NCBI RefSeq assembly: GCF_965638725.1
Contig: NC_134970.1
Span: 5,461,001 to 5,525,000 of the forward strand
Direction of reading: 5' to 3'
Source of the DNA: Aptenodytes patagonicus
Lineage: Eukaryota > Chordata > Aves > Sphenisciformes > Spheniscidae
DNA length: 64,000 bases
In this document: piece by piece, positions 34,354-44,410 of the stretch
Layout: each line of letters starts with the position of its first letter
Numbering within the stretch: the stretch's first letter is position 1
Position numbers and translations under genes: made by a program
The notes under the pieces: generated by a model
The model's input: only the letters and a program-made list of their open reading frames with translations
Database searches by the model: none
What the model was told of the DNA's origin: nothing

Positions 34354-37300
34354 TCAAAGTAGAAGGCCCACCAGGATGACACTGGGTAGGAGGAAGAGTG
34401 AAAGCCCCAAGCAGGTACTGGGGGCTCCAGCCGTGGACTGATCCACACTTGTCTGGTCTGAGCTTGTCTCCAGTTCTTCAGCGTCCAGGGCACCTGCTGG
34501 CAGAAGAGAAGAAAACGTGGAGTTAGAGGCGAAGATCTGGACAAAAGAGAAACTCCCGCTCATGCAGGTCCATCAGTGACGTGCACCAAGACACCGCGAG
34601 GTAGCAGTGCACCGATCCAGCGAAGGTGTGACACAGCTGGTGGGTTAGTGGGGAGCAGGCTGTAAACAAAACCATGCTTCACGAACGAGACATCCAACCA
34701 GCCCCTTTCAGTGTTAGAGGAAAGAGTGAGGAACAGGGTTGGTGCCACATATGAGAAGAGGATCCAGAGGACCAGTCCGATACTGGTTCCTCCCAAGCGC
34801 TCTCCATGCTGCTTGGGGATCACTGAATGTCTGAGGGTCCATGCCAGGACAGACTCCACAATTACCTTACCTGAGAGGGAGGTCTGGAAAGCAGGGCTCT
34901 GCCCTTTTTTTTCTCTGGAAGATGATGTTAAGCGCAAGAAGGTGGGCTCTTCAGGGCTGAAGACCACTGGCTTTGAGGGGGTTATGAGCTCAGCTTTATT
35001 GAAACCTAACTTGATCTCTGGAACAATCTGGCTGAGGGATGGAGGTGGACTGGAAAAGGCTGATTTCTCTTTCCCGTCCTCTTTGACCCCTTTATTTGTT
35101 TCTGGGACTGATTTGGGGTTGAAGGCTGTGTCCATGCTTTCTAATAAGGCTGGATTCTCTGTAGTTAAGGGACTAACAGGCTCTCCAGTGTCTACCTCTA
35201 TTTCTGGAGATACTTCATAATCCAGGTCTAACGTGGGCTCAAAGGAAAGAGTTAGCCCAGTTGCCTCAGTAGGACTGGGTCTTTCTGTTTCAGTGGGTTC
35301 TGGGTTTGTGGTTGTGGCAGTTTTTGGTTGTGTCTTTGCTGTTGTGGTAGGTGCTGGTGGTGTAGTGGTGAGTTTTGGCTTTGCTGATGTTGTAGCGGCA
35401 GGTGTTGGCTTGGCTGTAGTGGTAGATGTTGGTGTGGTGGGTGTTGGCTTGGCTGTAGCTGTGGCAGGCTTTGGCTTAGCCAGAGTTGTGGTGGGTTTTG
35501 GTGTGGTGGGTGCTGGCTTGGCTGTAGCGGTGGTTGTGGTGGGCTTTGGCGTGGTGGGTGCTGGCTTGGCTGTAGTGGTGGTTGTGGTGGGTTTTGGTGT
35601 GGTGGGCTTTGGCTTGGCCGTAGTTGTGGTGGGTGCTGGCTTGGCTGTAGTTGCAGTGGGTTTTGGTGTGGTGGGTGCTGGCTTGGCCGTAGTTGTGGTG
35701 GTTGCAGTGGGTGTTGGCTTGGCTGTAGCAGTGGTTGTGGTGGGTTTTGGTGTGGTGGGTGTTGGCTTGGCTGTAGCGGTGGTTGTGGTGGGTTTTGGTG
35801 TGGTGGGCTTTGGCTTGGCCGTAGTTGTGGTGGGTTTTGGTGTGGTGGGTTTTGGTGTGGTGAGTGCTGGCTTGGCTGTAGTGGTGGTTGTGGTGGGCTT
35901 TGGTGTGGTGGGTGCTGGCTTGGCTGTAGCGGTGGTTGTGGTGGGTTTTGGCTTGGCCATAGTTGTGGGTTTTGGTGTGGTGGGTGCTGGCTTGGCCGTA
36001 GTTGTGGTGGGTTTTGGTGTGGTGGGTTTTAGTGTGGTGGGTGCTGGTGTGGTGGGTGCTGGCTTGGCTGTAGTTGTGGTGGTTGCAGTGGGTGTTGGCT
36101 TGGCTGTAGCGGTGGTTGTGGTGGGTTTTGGTGTGGTGGGTGTTGGCTTGGCTGTAGCGGTGGTTGTGGTGGGTTTTGGTGCGGTGGGTGTTGGCTTGGC
36201 TGTAGCAGTGGTTGTGGTGGTTGTTAGCATGGTGGGCTTTGGCTTGGCAGTAGTGGTGGTGGGTGCTGGCATGGTGGGTTTTGTCTTGGCCATGGCTGTG
36301 GTGGCTGCTGGTGTTGTGGGTTTTGGCTTGGCTGAGGTTGTCATTGGGAGCGTGGTGGCAGGTTTTGGCTTGGCTGTCGTGATGGGTGCTAGCGTTGCGG
36401 GTTTTGGCTTGGCTGTTGGGAGTGTGGCTGTGGGTGGTGGCTTGGCTGTAGTGGTTGGGAGCGTGGTGGTGGGTGGTGGTTTGGCTGTGGTGGTGGATTG
36501 TGGCCTGGCTGTGGTTGGAAGTGTGGTTGTGGGTGGTGGCTTGGCTGTGGTTGGGAGCGTGGTTGTGGTTGGTGGTTTGGCTGTGGTTGGAAGTGTGGTT
36601 TTGGGTGGTGGCTTGGCTGTGGTTGGGATTGTAGTTGCGGGTGGTGGCTTGGCTGTGGTTGTGGTTGGGAGCGTGGTTGTGGGTCTTGGCTTGGCTGCGG
36701 TGGGCACTGGTGTTGCGGGTTCTGGTTTGGCTGTGGTTGTGGTGGGCACTGGTGTTGCGGGTTCTGGTTTGGCTGTGGTTGTGGGTTTTGGTGTGGCTGT
36801 GGTTGGGGTGGATGGGCTTGCCTTTGTTGTCACAGGGGCTGGAGTGGTCTCTTCTACAGTGGGTTCTGGTAAGAGACGAAAAGTGCCGTGGGTTAGGGCT
36901 GGGGTCAGCTGACCTCAACAGATCCCCTGCACTGAGCAGGGCCAGCAGAAATCAGCTGGGGGGTGAAGCAGCAGCCAATCCCTCTCAGGTCACTCTGGGC
37001 CATCCCCCACACTCTGGGATTCCCAACCTGGAGACATCTCATCTCCCTCACACAACCTCCTGCCCCTTGGGATCAGGGCGTCCTCATGGGACAACAATTG
37101 CTGGCTAAGGGGGTACGAGGTCCTTGTCTGATCCTACTCATCTTGAGGCAGCTGACCTGTCTTAGGGGCTGCCATCGCACCCGATGTCTCATGATCCAGC
37201 CCTGGAACTGCTGGTCCAGGGCTTCCTGATAGCTCCAGGAGGGTTCAGAGCTTGGACCCCAATCCAGGGGTCCGAGTCCCAGCAGCCTGTCAAGGGACAC

Positions 37301-40300
37301 GTGCCACTTTGCTTCACTTACCACACAAGGAGTTGACACAGACTCTACCCTCGGGACATTGCGAGCATGAGGGTCCTTCCTTGTACGGCTTTCGGCCTTT
37401 CATATTACCCCTGGAAGCAGAAGACGCCAAGAAAAAGAAGGTGTGAGGAGAGGGGGAAACACCCATCCCAAAGAGGGGGTCTGATTCAACTGGAATATCC
37501 CAGCCAAGGCAAAACTCAGGATTAATGTAAAAAGCAGGTCTTGGTCTCCTGCCACAGACTGTCAGTGCCGTTTACTCAACAGCCTGACCCCAAGGCTGCT
37601 AAAACCAGGGGAGAGAGCTCCATGGACCAGATCCTTCCCCACCCCTTAGAATAGAGCAGTCGTTGGGCATCTGGACACGTGATTTCGTCTCCCTTCTGCT
37701 CAGGACCCCTAAGAAGGTCAGCAGCAACCGGCCGCTCTTGTTGGTCTCACCAGCTCCGAGCAAGTGGTCCCCAAGGCTAGTCCCAGGGCTTTGCAAGCAG
37801 CCACCCACCTCTCCTCCCATGTCCAACCCTTCCTGCTGGTGCAAACGTGCTTCTCCACCCCAGGCGACCGCTGCTGCCGACGGGGAAGAACAAGACACAG
37901 AGCAGGGAGCTGCCAGTTGTACCCTCAGCTACTGCAGCATCAGCCTTGGGCAGCTCTCGGCGGGAACCCCCCTCCTCAGGTCTGGGCCAGGAGCTGAACC
38001 AGACCTCAGCAGTCGCAATCACGGGCAAGGATCACCACACAACCCTTCCTTCCTCTGTGACCAACCCAAGATAACAAAGGCCTTTCTTGGAATTGCTTCG
38101 CTTTTCTTTCTGAACAAGGCCAAATCCTGCTCTGCTATAGGGACTGAAGGAAGGACATTTCCAGCACAGAAACCCCGTCAAGATGCACCAAGCCACGCGA
38201 GGCATGGGACTTACGGGGGATAATAGTTGCAAACAAGCAGGTACATGTCTTCTGTTTCAATTCCATCGATCGTCTCACAAAACTTGGCCCCACAGCCGAT
38301 CTGATGGGTGCTTGCCCAGACCACCTAAGGCAAAGACCAGGGGTGAAGGTGAGGTGACTGGAGGAAGGCGGACACCCTGTTGGCAATCTGTCCCCTGGCC
38401 TTGAAGGCTGCTCTGTCACCACACCAACGTCCCCCTCATCTCAGTGTGTGCCCCAGATCCCACATCCCCACGTTGCTTTAGCATTCAGGATCCTGCCCCT
38501 TGCCCCTGCCTGGATCACCTTCCCAACCTAGGGCTGCAGTCCGCACATCCAAGTGCCACAGCTTTCCTACCATATAGTCTACCCAGGTAGAGCATCACCA
38601 TCTCTGCTTTGGTCCTGGAACCCTCCATGCATCCATCCTCATATTTACCACCACCATCTCTGCTCCTCCTTGCTCCCACCCTAGCTGTGAAGAAACACCG
38701 AGACCTCGTATCTCTGCCTAAGACAAGCTGGCACCCAGCTCTGCCGAGTAGCCAAAAAGGGCTGCAGAGCTTGTTTAAAAGAGGTCTTCTCCAAAAAGGC
38801 TGGTCGTGGCTGGCGCCATGCCCAAGCCCCCCTGTATCGTTGTGATTCCTGCCTCGTTCCCCATCTCTTTGCAAAGACTCTGGGAGGAGCTGGGGCTCTG
38901 GTACAGCTCCTTTCCCGACAACTCCATCCCTCTGCCCCACCAGCTTGGTACCTGGGTGTAGTGGCCACACATCTGCCCGGGGACACACGTGGAAGTCGTC
39001 AGATTGTAGTATTTCTCCTCCCCGTTCCAGTCTTCCACAGCGAATTCCAGGTCCAGGGTTGGGGCCATAGCAAAGAGGTTTTCCCCCCGTCGTCCCCTCT
39101 CCTTGTTGTGGTCCCAGATGCACTTCTCTGCATAGGCTTGAGCAAAGGCCTCCAGCTCCGTGTCCCAGCTCTGAAAGGAGCTCGGCATCAGCATACGGAG
39201 AGGGACACGGGGCTCTCCGACATACACAAGGACCGCTGGGCTCTCTGGCCACAATTTCCCCATTCATGAGTAAAATTCAAATCCCTACCCAACACAGTCC
39301 TCAGGAGAGGGGAGCTCCACAGCCAGTCCCAGCACAAACCAAACCTTAGCTTATAGGTCAAACAGGAGGTCAGTGCATCAGCACAGCTCTCACAACGTTG
39401 CCCGGGGCATCTCTATCATCATCATGGAGCATCCTCAACTCAGCGTGGAGAAACCGTGGAGTCGGATGAAAGAAGGCAGGAAACTCACCCTGGGTCACAC
39501 AGGAGGGGGCCTGGGGACATCCCTCTTTGACCAGGGTGGGGATGGGAGGAGAGCGGGACACATCTTCCCCAGCAGCTGCACAGAGCCTGGGAGCACGCGC
39601 TCCTGGGAAACATCATCTGTTCGCCTGGATCCGAGACGTGGCCGGCCGGCTGCCTGCCAAGAGCCCCCTCCGGAGCGGCAGGGGCCCTGCCGCCAGCTAA
39701 GCCCACCAGCCTGCAGTCCCCCGCCGGCCGCGTTGATATGTGGGAGGAGGAGGAGGAGAGGTTTTCTCGCAGGGAGGCATACGGGGAACCCTACGCTGCA
39801 GCTGTTTGGACTGTCCTTGCACCATTTGATGGAGACAGCAGCTTTGCTTCTGCACTGAGCTGGAAGGCAGCCCAGCAACCGGCAGATCCTAAGAGGGGGA
39901 CCTTCCCGGCCGGAGCCAGGGCTGGATCCAAAGGGGGACAGGGCATGGCCCTGATGCAGAGCACGTCACCATCAGGGTGTTGGGGGGATGTGGACAGGCC
40001 CTTGAGCAGCAGCGCTAAGGGACTCGGGGGGGAAGGAAACACCAAAGTATCTGGATGGGCGCACAGAGTGTTGGTTGACCTCCCACCACGGCCCCAAGCC
40101 AGGCTGAGAGCGATGGCTGGAAACCCAGTTTGAGGAGTGCACGCCCCTCTCCCTCCGGCACGGAGCTGGGCTCCATAAACAGGGGACTCACACCTGCAGG
40201 ATTTGCCTCATTAAAAAAGAAAAGTGGCTTTAGACTATGTATCCCCCCCATCGCCTAACTATTTCCACAGCAACCAGATCCATGTCCCAAACAGAAGCGT

Positions 40301-41823
40301 GGGCTCACCTCAGCCAGGCACGGTGCCACGGCAGCAGGTGAACTCGGAGGCGAAGACAGCCCAAGCAAACGTCCTGGGAGGGAAGCAAGGACGGCACCCT
40401 CATGGAAAACCTCTGCTGCTGTAAGCTAGACATTTGTTGTGCTTCCAAAAAAAAAAAGCCTTTGGCTCTGGACCGCGAGCGGGTCCTGTATGTTTAAGCA
40501 GAAGCAGAGCAATGCTGCGGACTGGAGTATCTCAAAGCACGCGATCTGCAATCAAAGCTTCAGCCAGGAGCAGCAGTCACTGGTTCAGAATTGCTGCTGG
40601 CTTAAGGACCCTGAGAGATTTTTTCCCTCAGGCGTTCTCTAAGGCTTTGGTTCCAAAACCCTTATTCTCCAAGTTTTCCGAGCCTTGCTCTGGCAGTTGT
40701 CGTGGGATCGTGGTGCTTAGGGTCCTTGCTCTATCCCCTTTGAGTCTGAAGTCACTAGTCAGACCCCCTATACCTGAACAGAGCTTTTTCCTTCATTTGC
40801 TCAGCAAGCTCCCATTTACCAGCCCACAAAGGTTTAATTCAGCCTCTGCAACTTTTGGGCCAGGCAGGGAGTTCTCCTCCAAGCACTCGGTGACCGAAAG
40901 AGCAAAGCACTCCAACTATCCATGATAAACGCTTGTCCTCCTCCTCCACGCGTGTTGCAAACAGTGAGGAAAATCACATGCGGTGCAAGATAAGACACGA
41001 TAGCCGAATTTTAATCAAATCAAGCGTCCAAAAAAGACAAAAAGCGGCACTAGCTCGAGAACTCATTTTTGCTGCCACTGCAGCCGCAAGTGATGGCGGG
41101 CACCTGACTCAGTTTCCCCAAGCAAAATGGGAGATCCCTCACTTCCAAGACAGCCATGCACAAGTCATGGTGGGGATTAGGAGAGTGATGGAAAGCCCAA
41201 ATAACTGAATGATCTGGTTGTCACGTTTGAAGTTGACGTTCCCTCCTATAGATAGAAGCCCATTCACCTGCAAAGGCAAATAAAACGCCCCAGGCGATGC
41301 CCCACACAGCAGGATTCCCCCTCCAGCCTGGGGCACCTGCTCACGGCAATGTCTCGCCTGCCTTTCCTCCCCATCACAAGGAGCTCCAGCTGGCACACAC
41401 GCGAGTGAGAGCTGCATCGCCCTCACACAGCCCATCAGGGGACTCGGGTCACACTTAGGAACTTCCACAAACAATCAGAGACAACTCTGCAGGTGAAAGC
41501 AAACTCATCTCTTCAGAGGGAAGGGAACCCCTTCATTGATACCTAGTTGTAGCCCTACAAAAGAATTGCTCTGCCTCCCCTAAGAACACCGTGATCACTC
41601 CTAGCACTAAGATCGAGGCTTGCGCTACACAAACACCCTCCGACATTCCCCTGCAATAAAAGCCACTTACCATCTTCAGCATATCCATAGCAGGAGGAGA
41701 GACCTGCGAGCGGTATTTATTATGCCCATCCAAGATTATCTTCTTTTCTTCATCGCTCAGGGACCAGCTCAGCTCCAGCGCTGTGAGCAACAGGAAAACA
41801 GGAGGAAGACCTGAGCTCAGCAT
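34354..41823 (-). CDS. PI16: Peptidase inhibitor 16 (CAP domain, mucin-like repeat, GPI signal)
   Basis: Six coding exons on the minus strand: 41671-41823, 38952-39170, 38215-38324, 37322-37410, 34871-36865 and 34354-34493. They sum to 2706 bases, an open frame of 901 residues plus TGA. Residues 1 to about 21 form a signal peptide (LPPVFLLLTALELSWS). A CAP domain follows, with the four cavity residues His72, Glu81, Glu97 and His121, the GHYTQVVW motif across exons 2/3 and LLVCNYYPPGN at 153-163. A Cys-rich block (residues 162-190, CSQCPEG, CVNSLC) follows it. From residue 192 a Thr/Pro/Lys-rich repeat of roughly 500 residues runs on, then a less repetitive linker. The end is a hydrophobic tail after STAGAPS, consistent with GPI anchoring. 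Human PI16 is 463 residues, so this one is nearly twice as long. PI16 is a secreted or membrane-tethered CAP protein; direct protease inhibition is not well established. It converges on MTCH1, as in human. Confidence 0.95.
35320..36830 (-). repeat. PI16: Coding minisatellite in PI16 exon 5 (about 48-base units)
   Basis: About 1.5 kb of tandem repeats. On the coding strand the common unit is 16 codons, TTPKPTTTTATAKPTP with variants, and AKP or KPTT recurs throughout. Shorter variants such as TTAKPPPTTTLP occupy the start. The plus strand is extremely G+T-rich. Unit variants are mixed, and a block of about 150 bases at 35681-35800 recurs nearly unchanged at about 36055-36200, so the array has grown by larger duplications too. 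The product would be a heavily O-glycosylated, positively charged stalk. Copy number is likely to vary between individuals. Confidence 0.9.
39171..41670 (-). other. PI16: PI16 intron 1
   Basis: Begins with donor GTAAGT next to 41671 and ends with acceptor CTTTCAG next to 39170. It contains a GC-rich stretch near 39.6-39.75 kb. No other exon recognised. Confidence 0.8.
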
Positions 41824-41870
41824 CGTTCAGCCAGCTTCTGCTCTTAGCAGCCCACGGCTCTGGCAGTCAG

Positions 41871-41876
41871 ATTTAA
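41871..41876 (-). promoter_or_regulatory. TATA-like element of PI16
   Basis: GCTTTAAATC on the minus strand, about 50 bases upstream of the PI16 start codon. If it directs initiation 25-30 bases downstream, the 5' UTR would be only about 20-25 bases. Confidence 0.4.
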
Positions 41877-41936
41877 AGCACCTCCCAAAAGCAAGGAACA
41901 CCCAACAGCTTGAAGATTGGGGAGGAAATGTATTTC

Positions 41937-41942
41937 TTTATT
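41937..41942 (-). terminator. Poly(A) signal just upstream of PI16
   Basis: CTCTAATAAAGAAATACATTTCC on the minus strand has the look of a real poly(A) site. It would end a transcript within roughly 80 bases of the PI16 TATA-like box. It may be a distal end of C6orf89 or belong to an unrecognised transcript. Confidence 0.4.
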
Positions 41943-41949
41943 AGAGCAC

Positions 41950-44380
41950 TTTCGGAGCCACACGGTACACACCCATCTCACATATTGGCCTTGATGGAGA
42001 AGCAGCAGTACGGCTGGTGCCGAGGGTGCAGGGTCCACTCCCCGAGACAGACCCTGTGCCTGAATCACAATCCCCGGATTGGCATTTTTCATCCAAACCT
42101 CTGCTGCTCCAAACCTCAGACATCCCCTTAGCCCTCAGTTACGGGTCCTCTCTTCTACCTCCTGTCCCTTTTCTCCTAAACTGTAATAATAATCCCTAAG
42201 CAACCAGCAAAGCCCTGTTTTACACGAGGGTCCTCCCCTGTCCCTGGAATGCAGCTGCGTCTAGAAACGAAGGCAACAAGATGCAACTGCTGAGAACAGT
42301 TTGCAGCACAGCAACTCCCCAGCTGGGAGTCAGAGCCCACCCTGTCCAGGCCCCTGTCTGTGCACCGGCCGTGTTGGGGGGAGAGCAGTGGGCAGCTGAG
42401 GAACGGCCCCCCCCGGGGCTCCCCCAGCCTGCTGGGAAGGTGGGGGTAAGCAGAGGGTTGATGCCCCTTCCCCGTGCCATCTGGAGAAGGGCGAGCAGGA
42501 GAGGAAGAACAGGATATAGAGCTGAAATTGCCCCCAAAAAAGGGGAGCTGAGAGCCTATAGCTGCCTTCAGGGCTGGCTGGAATCTGCAGGGGCAGGCTG
42601 TGCTCCCTCCCCAGGCAGACACCTGGAGGGCTCAACATCAGGTGTCCCGAGTCGCCCCGCCATGGAGACTGTCTGGCAGAGACCCTCCAGCCTGCCTGCA
42701 GCCTCTTCCTCCCCATCTGCGATTGTGCAACCGCCCCGGCTCTGCTCCAGGAGCTGCCTTTGGGGATCGCAGGCTATTAGAAAGGATCAGCGGGTGGGCA
42801 GCTCTGGCTAGCAGAGCCAAGTTAATCACACGCTGTCGGCTCTGCCTCCCCCTCTCCCCTCCCAGCTCCCCAGGCAACACTTTGCCATTTTTCCTTTTGC
42901 TTTGGACCACGCTGATCACCTCTCTTGCCACAACAGCTCTCCTACTGCTCCCCAAATCTCTTACCTCTGCATATTACCTTCACCTTCGTTAGGTCCAGTG
43001 TCTACCATACTCTCAATAGTCCAACAATTTCTGCAAGCAGGGTCTGAGGCTAACAGCTCAACAGGCTACCTTCAACTCATCTGGTCAAACTCAAAGGTTC
43101 CCATTTATTGCTAAGGCGAACTGCAGGCCTGGAACCTGGGTCAAGGCAAACCTGTCTCCATCATGAGACACCTCAAAAGCTCTGCTGCCGCATCTCCAGA
43201 GACCTGGAGAAACATCTAGAAAGGATCAACACCGGCTCCAACTCCTGTCGGCCAGCTCGCCGTGGCCTGGCTCATGAAGAACGAGACAGTGCTGAGAAGA
43301 CCCCAACGCACGTACTGCTCCCTGCAAACGCGATGCGGAGATGAAGGGCCAAGCTCCACGTAGCCCCTGGCACTACAGCATCCCAAGCCTCGCAGGAGAT
43401 AGCGCAGCAACAAGGATTAAGGAAAATGGGACACACCGTGCTCGTGGGGAAGAGAAAACAGCCCTGGAGGAGTCACAACCGGGGCACGTGGCTCATGGGG
43501 AAGTGTGAGTAACAGCCGATGCACTCGGCAAGGTCAGGCGCGGCTGCTGGCAAAGGGGGTGCAGGGCCATTTCTCAACTCCCCAACCTGCCCCGCCGGCT
43601 CTTTCTGGAGCCAATGTCTGAAGCATCGAGATTAACAGCACGAGGTCCAAGCCCCACCCTGGAGCTGACAAGCTCGTGTCCAGCCGGCATTAGGTAAGCG
43701 CGTGAGGAATGCGGCTTTGCTTCTGCTCACTCAAGGAACAGCCCGTCCACCGCAGCCCCGGGGAGCCAGCAGCCTCGGCACAGGCGACAGGAGCCGCACG
43801 CCGACACCTGACGGGGGGGGTGCAGGGTCTGGCTCAAGGCCAGCGGGCTCCAGAAAGGCACAGCTCTGCACTGCAGAAGCAACCAAGCCCGGTTTTCTAC
43901 TGACTCGACGTCTCGAGCGTCTTCAGCGCGGCTTCTCTGGTGCCGAACAAGGCTAACGCATTGTCCCGGTAGTAGCGGGATCTTTCTCTCCTCTACTTGC
44001 CTGTTTTTATGAACTCTGGAGGAGCTTATTGTCTTCTACCCCTCAAGGTTTGGCTGAAATAAGCTGAATTGTGAAGGAAGGAGCAGAGGTTGTTATTAGG
44101 AAGAAAGGAGGGAGAGGCAGAGCTGTCGCATCGACTTTGTTTAGGGAACCAGGCTAAAACTGACAAAACGTTTTCCAAAGTGTTTCTTTTGACATTTTCC
44201 AAACAAAAGTGTTCCGCCTTTTCACTTAAAATGACACTTCCACTTAGAAACAGTGCCCTAAAAAGGGTTAAATAACCCCTCCATGGCAGACATGCAACAT
44301 GAAAAGAGGAAAAAAAAATCAGCAAAGGGGAAAAGGTGCATTAACGCTTGTATTTAATTGCAAAAAGTAAAAACTTTTTT
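41950..44380. other. Region between PI16 and the putative C6orf89 3' end
   Basis: No protein recognised. It may be distal 3' UTR of C6orf89 if the signal at 41.94 kb is used, or intergenic DNA. Open frames on both strands in the GC-rich 42.2-42.9 kb part show no family resemblance. Confidence 0.4.
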
Positions 44381-44404
44381 AATTCTCCTTACATACAAAT
44401 CTCA

Positions 44405-44410
44405 TTTATT
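44405..44410 (-). terminator. Candidate poly(A) signal for C6orf89
   Basis: AATAAA on the minus strand (TTTATT on plus) in an AT-rich block, with T-rich sequence downstream on the transcript strand (AAAAAAGTTTTTACTTTTTG). Confidence 0.45.

Noticed and set aside
35233..36912. Long plus-strand Val/Gly-rich frame (559 codons)
   Set aside because: It is the reverse complement of the PI16 repeat exon. The stop-free state follows from G+T-rich repeats, with no start context, splice support or family resemblance.
35476..36918. Long minus-strand His/Thr/Asn-rich frame (480 codons)
   Set aside because: Shifted frame of the same PI16 repeat; the exon phases on both sides support the Thr/Pro/Lys frame instead.
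42176..42622. Minus-strand open frame of 148 codons upstream of PI16
   Set aside because: Low-complexity composition, no recognisable domain; more likely UTR or intergenic DNA.
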